From the NCBI GenBank assembly GCA_017649485.1, contig JAGCGS010000012.1, forward strand, positions 1 to 54,224: 54,224 bases of DNA, read 5' to 3'. The translations under genes and the position numbers were made by a program. The notes under the pieces were generated by a model, which was not told the DNA's origin, made no database searches, and saw nothing but the letters and a program-made list of their open reading frames with translations. This document shows, piece after piece, positions 20,017 to 28,573 of the stretch. This stretch comes from Bacteroidaceae bacterium. GTDB lineage: Bacteria > Bacteroidota > Bacteroidia > Bacteroidales > Bacteroidaceae. How positions within the stretch are numbered: position 1 is the stretch's first letter; every line of letters begins with the position of its first letter.

Positions 20017-20133
20017 TTAGACAAAGGTACAAAAAAAAGAATACTGAACAAAAAAACCTCCTTTTTTTTGCTCGCAATAATATAGATGTGAACAATGTTG
20101 ATGACCTTGAAAAGGTTGGCGCATGATCAACAT
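20017..20133 (-). other. Tiny open frame (38 residues) with a GG pair upstream of the export operon; probably not a gene
   Basis: An ATG at 20133 opens a 38-codon frame containing KKGGFF and three cysteines and ending at 20017, just before the export operon. I list it because a leader-peptide substrate would be expected here. Against it: the operon's promoter lies inside the frame, the composition is dominated by the T-rich promoter, and no leader-like helix is visible. Confidence 0.12.
20022..20052 (-). promoter_or_regulatory. Promoter of the NHLP export operon
   Basis: On the minus strand TTTG (20049-20052) stands 19 bases before TACCTTTG (20022-20029). Both boxes are exact matches to the Bacteroidetes consensus. 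It lies about 30 bases before the first operon gene. Confidence 0.75.
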
Positions 20134-20136
20134 GAT
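20089..20136. promoter_or_regulatory. Nested inverted repeat upstream of the export promoter (possible operator)
   Basis: ATGTTGAT (20096-20103) and ATCAACAT (20126-20133) form a perfect outer inverted repeat that encloses ACCTT/AAGGT. It has no T run after it, so it is a poor terminator for the esterase gene ending at 20151, but it lies some 45 bases behind the export operon's -33 box. Confidence 0.35.
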
Positions 20137-20150
20137 ACAACTTTTGTCAA

Positions 20151-21410
20151 TTATGGTATCAAATGTTTGTTTGCAAATTCAATGTATGACTGCCAGTCAT
20201 AATCTGTTACGTCATGTATCCCAGTACGCATATGATAGCCACAATTACCCTTCCAGAGAGGCTCATTGACAGAAGGGAATGAGCTGCCTTGAAGTGTTTC
20301 CAACCCATAAAGTGCATAGACTTTGCTGGCTTCCTGCAAAGAGAGAAATTCACCGCGAGGGTCAGCCCATTGATCATCTTGGGCACTGGCCACATAAACC
20401 AATCGTGGAGCAATCAGGGCAAGTAACTCATGCTGATCCATAGGAAGTGAGGAGACGTCCTGGCTATAAGACTGATATTTATTGCAGAACCACCAAGGGA
20501 AATCATGGTTGATCTTTGCTACTGTTTCGCCATAATTGCGACGAGATAAAGCTGCTCCTGAACAACCTGAATCATTGGAAATAACCATCGCAAATCGCTG
20601 ATCCTGAGCACCGCACCAAAGGGCTGCTTTGCCCAATCGGGAATGTCCTAAGACAATGGCTCGTTTCTTATCGATGTATTTAAGGGTAAGCAAGTAATCT
20701 AACACACGGGAGCATCCCCATGCCCAAGCAGCGATGGACTTGCCAGTATTGTCCTGTAAGTCAGAGTTAGAGTTGATGCCAAATAGGGGATAAATCGTGT
20801 CGTTGATTTTGTCATCTTGATCGAAATAAACATCGTAATAGTGGAATGTAGCCACAGCATACCCTGAACTGATGATGCGGTCATAGGACCAACGGCTGGT
20901 TTGGTGGGCTCGTTCGAATACACTGAATTGAGATTCAATAACTGCTGGGTCAGTGGTGGTAGTGGCATTTCCTTGGAAGTTAGGAGACACAAATACAGGG
21001 CATTTTTTCACTCCCTTAGGTATATAAAGCAACACAAGCATCTTGCGAGTCAGACCATTGCCATTAAAAGTAATCTCCACTTGGCGACGGATTGCTTTTC
21101 CGTCAAGAGCATCTTCGCCTTCCTCTAACACACGATAGCTTGTCTTGATTTTGGCATTGGGTATGATGCCGTACTCGTTATCTTGGAAGAGCTTCAGGAT
21201 TTCTGGACGGCGCACTTTTTCCCACTGTTTTTTATTTATCACCTCTTGACCATTAAGAGTGGTCAGTGCATCAGGTAATGTATAAGTACCCACTTTGGAT
21301 TCATCGTAGTTTGCCTCTTGTGCTTTAATTGGCAAACATATTAGAGAAACTACAACCCAAAGCTTCATTATTAGTTTGATAATACTCTTCGAATCTTTCA
21401 TATCACTCAT
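20151..21410 (-). CDS. CE15-like glucuronoyl esterase (secreted)
   Basis: About 419 residues with a signal peptide ending near PIKAQ. The motif GHSRLGKAALW (Ser near 253) and the following NDSGCSGAALSRRNYGETV segment are typical of bacterial CE15 4-O-methyl-glucuronoyl methylesterases, which cut ester bonds between lignin and glucuronoxylan; WWFCNKY and the His in the C-terminal part fit too. I took the ATG at 21410; another at 21401 is as likely, and the ORF's upstream ATG at 21464 lies before a promoter-like TATCTTCA. Two CE1-like esterases lie divergently next to it, which points to xylan side-chain removal. Confidence 0.8.
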   Translation of the reverse strand: MSDMKDSKSIIKLIMKLWVVVSLICLPIKAQEANYDESKVGTYTLPDALTTLNGQEVINKKQWEKVRRPEILKLFQDNEYGIIPNAKIKTSYRVLEEGEDALDGKAIRRQVEITFNGNGLTRKMLVLLYIPKGVKKCPVFVSPNFQGNATTTTDPAVIESQFSVFERAHQTSRWSYDRIISSGYAVATFHYYDVYFDQDDKINDTIYPLFGINSNSDLQDNTGKSIAAWAWGCSRVLDYLLTLKYIDKKRAIVLGHSRLGKAALWCGAQDQRFAMVISNDSGCSGAALSRRNYGETVAKINHDFPWWFCNKYQSYSQDVSSLPMDQHELLALIAPRLVYVASAQDDQWADPRGEFLSLQEASKVYALYGLETLQGSSFPSVNEPLWKGNCGYHMRTGIHDVTDYDWQSYIEFANKHLIP

Positions 21411-21523
21411 TAATTTGGCTGTGAAGATACGAAAAATATAGATATGTATGCTCATTTTGAGCAAAAATCAGGGTTGGCAATAGAAAAAAAGCATTTCATT
21501 TATAAGAATAATGAAAAATGTAT

Positions 21524-21531
21524 TATATTTG
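21524..21531 (+). promoter_or_regulatory. -7 promoter box of the tandem esterase genes
   Basis: TATATTTG is an exact TAnnTTTG box, leaving a leader of about 50 bases before the ATG at 21584. I see no convincing -33 box. Confidence 0.55.
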
Positions 21532-21583
21532 TAGCCAATAAGAGTTTAACTATTATATTCAATCATTAAAACGAAACAGAATT

Positions 21584-22717
21584 ATGAAGAAGTTTCTATT
21601 TTTAGCATTTGCTGCTATGATGGCAGTGGGTGCAAGTGCACAGGAATTGGCTAATTTTAGCCGTGGTCCTCAAATCGTTTCTCCCGAAGTAAAGGGCGAC
21701 TCTGTTACCTTCCGTCTGAACGCTAACTATGCCACAGTGGTTAATCTCTATGGTAATTGGATGGCTAATTATTCTGATGTTGTGCCTTTGAAGAAGGGTG
21801 CTAACGGTATTTGGGAAGTGACCGTAGCTGCGCCAGAACCAGAGATTTATACTTATAACTTTATCGTTGATGGTGTAAGTGTGAATGATCCTCTTAACTA
21901 CATGGTTCAGCGTGACGGTACACGTTATTTGAACATGCTGTTTGTTCCGGGAGAGCGTTCAGCTAACTATAACGAAACTGCTGCTCATCGTGGAACTGTA
22001 AGTTACAAGTGGTATGACAGCAACATTCTCGGCATCAACCGTCGCGTGACTGTTTATACTCCTTACGGCTATGAAACCAGCAAAAAGAGTTATCCTGTGC
22101 TCTACCTGCTTCATGGTGCTGGTGGCGATGAGGAAGCTTGGTCAAGCATGGGTCGTGCTGCCCAGATTCTGGACAATTTGATTGAGCAAGGCAAGGCCGT
22201 TCCTATGATTGTTGTTATGCCTAACGGTAATCCTGGTCAGCAGGCTGCTGGTACCATGGGGTTGCCAGTTAAGAACATCGACTTCCGCGCTCCAGAGTAC
22301 CAAAACGTATATGTAAAGAGTTTAGTAGAAGAAATTGTTCCTTTCATTGAGAAAGAATATCGTGCCATTCCTAAGAAGGCATCTCGTGCCATCGCTGGTT
22401 TGAGTATGGGTGGTGGTCACACCTTTGCTGCTTCTACATTGTATCCTGACAAGTTCGACTATATCTGCCCACTGAGTGCTGGTACTCGTGAAAGCGATAC
22501 ACTCGATGCACAGCTTCAAGGTATCAAGAAAGCTGGTTACAAGCTTTACTGGATTGGCTGTGGTACAGCTGACTTCGCTTATCCAAACAACCAGGTGCTG
22601 GATAAGGCCCTGACTCGTAATGGTATGCAACATACTTTCTATGAGAGCACTGGTGGTCATGAGTGGAAAAATTGGCGTCTGTATTTGAACACTTTTGCAC
22701 AGTTGCTGTTCAAGTAA
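21584..22717 (+). CDS. CE1-like esterase with N-terminal E-set/CBM48-like domain, copy 1
   Basis: A 377-residue secreted protein (signal peptide cut after GASAQ). Residues of about 25-125 form an E-set/CBM48-like beta domain; the rest is an esterase D/feruloyl esterase-like alpha/beta hydrolase with LLHGAGGDEEAW as oxyanion loop, nucleophile in GLSMGGG (Ser near 274) and the catalytic His in GGHEWKNW (near 358). Likely action: release of feruloyl or acetyl groups from xylan. It is followed after 25 bases by a near-identical paralogue, so the pair is a tandem duplication. The nearby CE15-like gene supports a hemicellulose role. Confidence 0.83.
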   Translation: MKKFLFLAFAAMMAVGASAQELANFSRGPQIVSPEVKGDSVTFRLNANYATVVNLYGNWMANYSDVVPLKKGANGIWEVTVAAPEPEIYTYNFIVDGVSVNDPLNYMVQRDGTRYLNMLFVPGERSANYNETAAHRGTVSYKWYDSNILGINRRVTVYTPYGYETSKKSYPVLYLLHGAGGDEEAWSSMGRAAQILDNLIEQGKAVPMIVVMPNGNPGQQAAGTMGLPVKNIDFRAPEYQNVYVKSLVEEIVPFIEKEYRAIPKKASRAIAGLSMGGGHTFAASTLYPDKFDYICPLSAGTRESDTLDAQLQGIKKAGYKLYWIGCGTADFAYPNNQVLDKALTRNGMQHTFYESTGGHEWKNWRLYLNTFAQLLFK

Positions 22718-22742
22718 GAGAAGACTATTAAATAGTAAAGTT

Positions 22743-23876
22743 ATGAAGAAATTTTTATTTTTAGCCTTTGCTGCCATGATGGCGGTGGGTGCAAGTGCGC
22801 AGGAACTGGCTAACTTCAATCGTGGAGCTCAACAGATTGTCTCTCCAGAAATAAAGGGTGACTCTGTGACTTTCCGTCTAAGTGCTAACTATGCCACAGT
22901 GGTTAATCTGTATGGCAACTGGATGGCTAATTATTCTGATGTGGTGCCTTTGAAAAAGGGCAATGACGGTGTTTGGGAAGTGACCATAGCTGCCCCAGAG
23001 CCAGAAATTTATACCTACAACTTCATCGTTGACGGTGTTAATGTAAATGACCCTCGCAACTTCATGGTACAGCGTGACGGAACTCGCTATCTGAATATGC
23101 TGTTTGTCCCAGGTGAGCGTTCAGCTAATTATAATGAAACAGCTCATCGTGGAACTGTAAGTTACAGGTGGTATGACAGTAGTATCCTCGGCAGTAATCG
23201 TCGCTTAACAGTTTATACTCCTTATGGCTACGAAACTAGCAAAAAGAGTTATCCTGTGCTCTACCTGCTTCATGGTGGAGGCGGCGATGAGGAAGCGTGG
23301 TCAAGCATGGGACGTGCTGCTCAGATCTTGGACAACCTGATTGAGCAAGGCAAGGCTGTTCCTATGATTGTGGTAATGCCTAATGGCAACCCTGGACAGC
23401 AAGCTGCATCAACTATGGGATTGCCAGTTAAGACATTTGACAATACTCGTCCTGAGAATCAGAACCTCTATGTGAAGAGTTTGGTGAACGAGATCATTCC
23501 TTTTATTGAGAAAGAATATCGTGCTATTCCTAAGAAGGCTTCACGTGCCATCTCAGGCTTGAGTATGGGAGGTGGACATACTTTCGCTGCTACCACACTT
23601 TATCCAAACGTATTCGATTATATCCTCCCGTTGAGTGCGGGTACTCGTGAGAGCGATACGCTCGATTCACAACTTCAAGGAATTAAGAAAGCAGGCTACA
23701 AACTTTACTGGATTGGCTGCGGTACAGCCGACTTCACCTATGCAGGCAACCAGGTTCTCGACCGTGCTTTGACCCGTAATGGCATGCCTCACACTTTCTA
23801 TGAGAGTACAGGTGGCCATGAGTGGAAGAATTGGCGATTGTACTTGAATACCTTTGCACAGTTGTTGTTCAAATAG
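22743..23876 (+). CDS. CE1-like esterase with N-terminal E-set/CBM48-like domain, copy 2
   Basis: Also 377 residues and alike in nearly every part to the gene before it: same signal peptide, same domains, nucleophile GLSMGGG and GGHEWKNW. Small differences cluster in the signal border (NRGAQQ against SRGPQ), in the stretch after MGLPVK and at HGGGGDEE against HGAGGDEE. I chose the ATG at 22743, whose product starts MKKFLFLAFAAMM exactly like copy 1, not the ATG at 22695, which lies inside copy 1. The spacing implies one transcript ending at the hairpin after 23876. Confidence 0.83.
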   Translation: MKKFLFLAFAAMMAVGASAQELANFNRGAQQIVSPEIKGDSVTFRLSANYATVVNLYGNWMANYSDVVPLKKGNDGVWEVTIAAPEPEIYTYNFIVDGVNVNDPRNFMVQRDGTRYLNMLFVPGERSANYNETAHRGTVSYRWYDSSILGSNRRLTVYTPYGYETSKKSYPVLYLLHGGGGDEEAWSSMGRAAQILDNLIEQGKAVPMIVVMPNGNPGQQAASTMGLPVKTFDNTRPENQNLYVKSLVNEIIPFIEKEYRAIPKKASRAISGLSMGGGHTFAATTLYPNVFDYILPLSAGTRESDTLDSQLQGIKKAGYKLYWIGCGTADFTYAGNQVLDRALTRNGMPHTFYESTGGHEWKNWRLYLNTFAQLLFK

Positions 23877-23893
23877 GCGTTGACTAAAAGATT

Positions 23894-23933
23894 AAAAGGA
23901 GGCAGTTACCAAGGTTGCTGCCTTCTTTTTTTT
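23894..23933 (+). terminator. Intrinsic terminator of the tandem esterase genes
   Basis: AAGGAGGCAG (near 23896-23905) pairs with CTGCCTTC from 23918 and is followed by a long T run. Confidence 0.82.
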
Positions 23934-23966
23934 GTGAGCCATCTTGGTGGAAATACTACATTATAT

Positions 23967-23997
23967 TTTGCTTTTCACTCATTTATTCGTAACTTTG
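23967..23997 (+). promoter_or_regulatory. Promoter of the dipeptidyl peptidase III gene
   Basis: TTTG (23967-23970), 19 bases, then TAACTTTG (23990-23997). Both boxes match exactly. Confidence 0.75.
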
Positions 23998-24016
23998 TCA
24001 AAAATATGGAAACATC

Positions 24017-26053
24017 ATGGATAAACGAATTTATTATGCATTGACTGCTCTTGCGCTGCTAACAGGGTGTGGCAACCAAGAGCAAAGGACAGCACCTGAG
24101 AATCAAAAAATTAATTATACAGTGGAACAGTTTGCAGATTTACAGATTCTGCGCTACAGGGTAAATGGCTTTGAAAACCTGACCCTTCAGCAGAAGGAGT
24201 TGGTTTATTACCTTACTGAAGCCGCCCTGTGGGGTCGTGATATCTTCTATGATCAGAACGGCAAGTATAACCTCACCATCAGCCGTGCTTTGGAAACGGT
24301 ATATACTGACTTTAAAGGCGATCGTAATACCGCCGATTTCAAGGCGATGGAGCTTTATCTGAAACGCGTATGGTTCTCATCAGGCATACACCACCACTAT
24401 GGCAGTGAGAAGTTTGTACCTGGATTTACTGAAGATTTCCTGAGAAAGGCACTGGCAAGTGTGGATGTGGCAAGGCTTCCGCTGAAGTCGGGACAAACGG
24501 TTGAGCAGCTCTGCAACGAAATTTGCCCCGTGATCTTTAACCCCGAACTGCTGAAGATGCGCACTAATCAAACTGAAGGTGAAGACCTTGTGCTGACATC
24601 TGCTGTGAACTTTTATGAGGGATTGACGCAGGCTGAAGCAGAGGCTTTCTATAACAAGATGAAAGACCCCAAGGACGAAACGCCTGTGTCATACGGATTG
24701 AATAGCAAGCTGGTAAAGAAGGACGGTAAGATTTATGAAGATGTATATAAGGTGGGAGGCTTGTATGGAGCTGCTATCGAGAAGATTGTGTATTGGTTGC
24801 AAAAAGCTGAAGGCGTGGCTGAGACCCCGGAGCAAAAGGCGGTGATTGCCAAGCTAATTGAGTATTATCAGACAGGCGATTTGAAGACATTTGATGATTA
24901 TACCATTTTGTGGGTAAAAGACCTGAATTCCCTTGTTGATTTCACTAATGGCTTTACAGAAACATATGATGATCCATTGGGCATGAAGGGTACATGGGAG
25001 GCTATCGTGAACTTCAAAGATATGGCAGCAACCAAACGCACGGAAACCATCAGCAAGAATGCCCAGTGGTTTGAGGATAACTCACCAGTTGATAAGCAGT
25101 TCAAGAAGGAGAACGTGAAAGGCATATCTGCCAAGGTCATCACGGCATCCATACTTTCTGGAGCCTTGTATCCTGCTACGGCCATTGGTATTAACCTACC
25201 CAATTCCAACTGGGTGAGGGCTCAGCATGGTTCAAAGTCAGTCACCATCGGCAATATTACCGATGCTTATAATAAAGCTGCTCATGGCAATGGTTTCAAT
25301 GAAGAATTTGTGTATAGTCAGACGGAGCTTGACCTGATTGATAAATATGCTGATTATACAGATGAACTGCATACTGATATGCATGAATGTCTGGGTCATG
25401 CTTCCGGCAAGCTCTTGCCAGGTGTTGATCCAGATGCATTAAAAGCTTACAGCTCACCTTTAGAAGAGGGGCGTGCCGACTTATTTGCCTTGTATTATCT
25501 GGCTGACCCTAAATTAACTGAACTGGGACTGACTCCTGATGCTGAGGCATATAAATCTGAATACTATACATATATGATGAATGGTCTGATGACCCAGTTG
25601 GTGCGTATTGAGCCAGGTAAGAACATTGAGGAGGCTCATATGCGTAACCGTTCCTTTGTAGCTCACTGGGCATACGAACATGGTAAGGCAGATAATGTGG
25701 TGGAGTTGGCAAAGAAGAATGGTAAGACTTATGTGAAGATTAATGACTACGTGAAGCTGCGTAACCTGTTTGGCGAACTGCTGGCTGAGGTTCAGCGCAT
25801 CAAATCTACTGGTGATTATGAAGCTGCTCGCAGATTGATAGAGGATTATGGTGTGAAGGTGGATCCTGTGTTGCATCAGGAGGTGCTGGAACGCTATAGG
25901 ATATTAAACCTGGCTCCTTATAAAGGTTTTGTAAATCCTAAGTATGAGTTGGTAAAGGATTCCAATGGACAGGTGATGGATGTGAAGGTGACGTATGACG
26001 AGAGCTATGTAGAGCAAATGCTTCGTTATAGTCATGACTACAGAACCCTTTAA
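24017..26053 (+). CDS. Dipeptidyl peptidase III (M49), lipoprotein
   Basis: A 678-residue zinc metallopeptidase that removes dipeptides from the N-terminus of short peptides. The M49 hallmark HECLGH (near residues 456-461) gives two zinc His and the catalytic Glu; EEGRAD (near 483) gives the third ligand. HECLGH is the six-residue bacterial form known from Bacteroides enzymes. A lipobox (LALLTGC, about residue 19) suggests attachment to the envelope, so it would trim imported peptides in the periplasm or at the surface. Its last 20 bases overlap the alkylation repair gene. Confidence 0.9.
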   Translation: MDKRIYYALTALALLTGCGNQEQRTAPENQKINYTVEQFADLQILRYRVNGFENLTLQQKELVYYLTEAALWGRDIFYDQNGKYNLTISRALETVYTDFKGDRNTADFKAMELYLKRVWFSSGIHHHYGSEKFVPGFTEDFLRKALASVDVARLPLKSGQTVEQLCNEICPVIFNPELLKMRTNQTEGEDLVLTSAVNFYEGLTQAEAEAFYNKMKDPKDETPVSYGLNSKLVKKDGKIYEDVYKVGGLYGAAIEKIVYWLQKAEGVAETPEQKAVIAKLIEYYQTGDLKTFDDYTILWVKDLNSLVDFTNGFTETYDDPLGMKGTWEAIVNFKDMAATKRTETISKNAQWFEDNSPVDKQFKKENVKGISAKVITASILSGALYPATAIGINLPNSNWVRAQHGSKSVTIGNITDAYNKAAHGNGFNEEFVYSQTELDLIDKYADYTDELHTDMHECLGHASGKLLPGVDPDALKAYSSPLEEGRADLFALYYLADPKLTELGLTPDAEAYKSEYYTYMMNGLMTQLVRIEPGKNIEEAHMRNRSFVAHWAYEHGKADNVVELAKKNGKTYVKINDYVKLRNLFGELLAEVQRIKSTGDYEAARRLIEDYGVKVDPVLHQEVLERYRILNLAPYKGFVNPKYELVKDSNGQVMDVKVTYDESYVEQMLRYSHDYRTL

Positions 26054-26741
26054 TGCGTATAGCTCAATGTTTGATGTACAATCATCGATAAAGGAAATAA
26101 AGGCGCAGCTCCGTTCGGCGATGAATGGTTTCGCATCGACAAGCATGCGGGAAAAGGGACTATCATACAAGGTGAATTTTGGCGTGGAATTGCCTCGTTT
26201 AAAAGAGATAGCCTCGCAGTTTGAGAAAAACCACGATTTGGCTCAGGCTCTCTGGAAGGAAAACATACGTGAATGCAAGATATTGGCAGGTATGTTGCAA
26301 CCTGTGGAGACTTTCTATCCTGAAATTATGGATATCTGGATAGAGGCGATGCCGACAGTGGAGATTGCGGAGATGACATGCATGCATCTCTTTCAGTTCT
26401 TGCCTTATGCACCCCAGAAATCATTGCAGTTGATAGCCAGTGAAGGGGAGTATCAACAGATTTGCGGTTATCTTACCATAGCTCGGTTGCTGGGAAGAAA
26501 AAGAGATTTGGAGGAGCGCGTAGAGAATGAGCTGCTCGACCAGGCTGTGGCGGCTTTCATTGCAGGTCCGTATGCTGTCCGCAAGGCTGTGCAGACGGCT
26601 TTGCGTAAATATTTGTCTGGCAATGAGCCACATGCTTTCACTTTGTACAGGTTGGTGGAACCTTTGAAAAATAGTGCCGACGAGCAGGCGAGACTGCTTT
26701 GGCAATGGGTAAAGCAAGAAGTAGAACTAAATTTTTCCTGA
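26034..26741 (+). CDS. DNA alkylation repair protein (AlkD-like HEAT repeats)
   Basis: A 235-residue, probably cytoplasmic all-helical protein of the DNA alkylation repair family, whose known members (AlkD) excise alkylated bases. Features seen are KVNFGVELPRLKEIA near the N-terminus and repeated amphipathic helices with ENIRECKILAGML, where E. coli-type relatives have a W-x-s-x-h-E-x-k pattern. The start at 26034 overlaps the preceding gene by 20 bases; an ATG at 26067 would avoid this and is possible. The tie to the peptidase gene is probably positional only. Confidence 0.75.
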   Translation: MTTEPFNAYSSMFDVQSSIKEIKAQLRSAMNGFASTSMREKGLSYKVNFGVELPRLKEIASQFEKNHDLAQALWKENIRECKILAGMLQPVETFYPEIMDIWIEAMPTVEIAEMTCMHLFQFLPYAPQKSLQLIASEGEYQQICGYLTIARLLGRKRDLEERVENELLDQAVAAFIAGPYAVRKAVQTALRKYLSGNEPHAFTLYRLVEPLKNSADEQARLLWQWVKQEVELNFS

Positions 26742-26749
26742 TGATTGAC

Positions 26750-26778
26750 TTTGCATAACAGAAAAATAGCTAACTTTG
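26750..26778 (+). promoter_or_regulatory. Promoter of the Fur-family regulator and purA
   Basis: TTTG (26750-26753), 17 bases, then TAACTTTG (26771-26778), about 15 bases before the ATG. The spacing is a little short for the consensus. Confidence 0.55.
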
Positions 26779-26793
26779 TTGCTGCTAGTATAA

Positions 26794-27294
26794 ATGAGCA
26801 TGGATTCAAGTAATGACAATATTGAGGTAAGGGAGAAAGTGAAGCAGATATTCACGGAATACCTGACTCTCCGTAAGCATCGTAAAACGCCTGAACGTTA
26901 TGCGATACTCGACATGATTTATACCATTGAGGGACATTTCGACATCGAGTCGTTATATGTACTCATGGAGGAGACTGCCAGGTTCAGAGTGAGTCGTGCT
27001 ACACTTTACAACACGCTCATCTTGCTTATGGATGCTCGTCTTGTCATCAAGCATCAGTTTGGTAACACTTCGCAGTATGAGAAATGTTATGACCAGGAAA
27101 CCCATCACCACATGATTTGTACTCATTGCGGCAAGGTGACTGAGTTTCAGGATGAGGTGCTTAGACATGACATTGAGACGAAAAAACTGTATAGATTTAA
27201 GCAAACTCATTATTCGCTGTACATATATGGCATGTGTACCAAGTGTCAGCGAGTTGTAAATAGACAATTAACAATTAATAAGAGGAAAAAATGA
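26794..27294 (+). CDS. Fur-family metal-dependent transcriptional regulator
   Basis: A 166-residue regulator with an N-terminal winged helix (TPERYAILDMIYTIEGHFDIESLY, recognition helix near VSRATLYNTL) and a C-terminal dimer domain with HHHMICTHCG and a second CTKC, the structural zinc site. It fits Fur/PerR/Zur-type proteins; the ligand cannot be read off. The last residues (NRQLTINKRKK) are partly encoded by ACAATTA repeats, suggesting that the C-terminus was extended by a repeat. It overlaps the purA start by 4 bases (ATGA), so the two are co-translated. Confidence 0.88.
   Translation: MSMDSSNDNIEVREKVKQIFTEYLTLRKHRKTPERYAILDMIYTIEGHFDIESLYVLMEETARFRVSRATLYNTLILLMDARLVIKHQFGNTSQYEKCYDQETHHHMICTHCGKVTEFQDEVLRHDIETKKLYRFKQTHYSLYIYGMCTKCQRVVNRQLTINKRKK
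27264..27277. repeat. Heptamer repeat at the end of the Fur-family gene
   Basis: Two units of ACAATTA, in the direction of transcription, coding part of the protein's last residues just before purA. A variant of the ACCATTG family. Confidence 0.5.
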
Positions 27295-28559
27295 AGGTAG
27301 ATGTACTGTTGGGATTACAATGGGGTGACGAAGGCAAAGGCAAGGTTGTCGATGTGCTGACTCCCAATTATGATGTGGTGGCTCGATTTCAAGGTGGACC
27401 TAATGCGGGACATACTTTGGAATTCGAGGGACAGAAATATGTGCTTCGCTCCATCCCCTCTGGTATTTTCCAGGGTGATAAAGTAAATATTATTGGTAAT
27501 GGTGTTGTACTCGACCCAGCTTTGTTTAAGGAAGAGGCTGTCGCATTGGAGAAGTCTGGTCACAACTTGAAAGACAGACTCATGATTTCGAAGAAAGCGC
27601 ATCTGATTATGCCAACACACCGTGTGCTCGATGCTGCTTATGAGGCTGCAAAGGGTGCGTCTAAGGTTGGAACCACAGGTAAGGGGATTGGCCCTACTTA
27701 TACGGATAAGGTGAGTCGCAATGGTTTGCGTGTGGGTGACCTGCTGCACAACTTCGAAGAGAAATATGCTGCTGCCAAGGCTCGTCACGAACAGATCTTG
27801 AAGGATATGAACTTTGCCTATAATGTAACAGAAACAGAGAAAGCTTGGTTTGAAGGAATCGAGTACCTGAAGCAGTTCCAACTGGTGGATAGCGAACATG
27901 TCATCAATCAGATGCTCGACGAGGGCAAGTCGGTGCTGTGTGAGGGAGCACAAGGTACGATGCTGGATGTGGATTTCGGCTCCTATCCTTTCGTGACTTC
28001 ATCAAATACCGTTTGTGCAGGTGCTTGCACAGGCTTGGGAGTGTCTCCTCGTCGCATAGGCGATGTATATGGCATCTTTAAGGCTTACTGTACGCGAGTG
28101 GGTTCTGGTCCTTTCCCAACGGAGCTGTTTGATGAAGTGGGCGACAGGATTCGTGATTTGGGACATGAGTATGGAGCTGTGACAGGCAGAAAGCGCCGTT
28201 GCGGTTGGATTGATCTGGTGGCATTGAAATATGCTGTGATGATAGATGGTGTGACAAAGCTTATCATGATGAAAAGTGATGTGCTCGATGATTTTAAAAC
28301 CATCAAGGCCTGTGTGGCTTACAAGGTGAATGGTGAGATGGTTGACCATTTCCCATTTGATATATCAGAAGGTGTGGAACCTGTGTATGTTGAGATGCCA
28401 GGCTGGAAAACTCAGATGAGTAAGATGCAGGGTGAGGATGAGTTCCCTGAGGAATTCAACAACTATGTTTCTTTCTTAGAGGATGAGTTGGGTGTACCCA
28501 TTAAGATTGTATCAGTGGGCCCGGATCGTGAACAGACGATAGTACGTTATACAGATTAA
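27291..28559 (+). CDS. purA: Adenylosuccinate synthetase
   Basis: Makes adenylosuccinate from IMP, aspartate and GTP, the first step from IMP to AMP. At 422 residues it has family length. Landmarks: GLQWGDEGKGKVVD (GTP loop with the catalytic Asp), GPNAGHT (catalytic His), GTTGKGIGPTY, and the C-terminal VSVGPDREQT. Its start overlaps the stop of the Fur-family gene. A Fur protein coupled to purine synthesis is recurrent in this group of bacteria as far as I recall, but I infer no direct control. Confidence 0.96.
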   Translation: MKVDVLLGLQWGDEGKGKVVDVLTPNYDVVARFQGGPNAGHTLEFEGQKYVLRSIPSGIFQGDKVNIIGNGVVLDPALFKEEAVALEKSGHNLKDRLMISKKAHLIMPTHRVLDAAYEAAKGASKVGTTGKGIGPTYTDKVSRNGLRVGDLLHNFEEKYAAAKARHEQILKDMNFAYNVTETEKAWFEGIEYLKQFQLVDSEHVINQMLDEGKSVLCEGAQGTMLDVDFGSYPFVTSSNTVCAGACTGLGVSPRRIGDVYGIFKAYCTRVGSGPFPTELFDEVGDRIRDLGHEYGAVTGRKRRCGWIDLVALKYAVMIDGVTKLIMMKSDVLDDFKTIKACVAYKVNGEMVDHFPFDISEGVEPVYVEMPGWKTQMSKMQGEDEFPEEFNNYVSFLEDELGVPIKIVSVGPDREQTIVRYTD

Positions 28560-28572
28560 CCATTGACCATTA
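28559..28572. repeat. Heptamer repeat between purA and the GH29 gene
   Basis: ACCATTG ACCATTA begins on the last base of the purA stop codon and ends just before the next ATG at 28574. Confidence 0.7.
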
Positions 28573-28573
28573 A

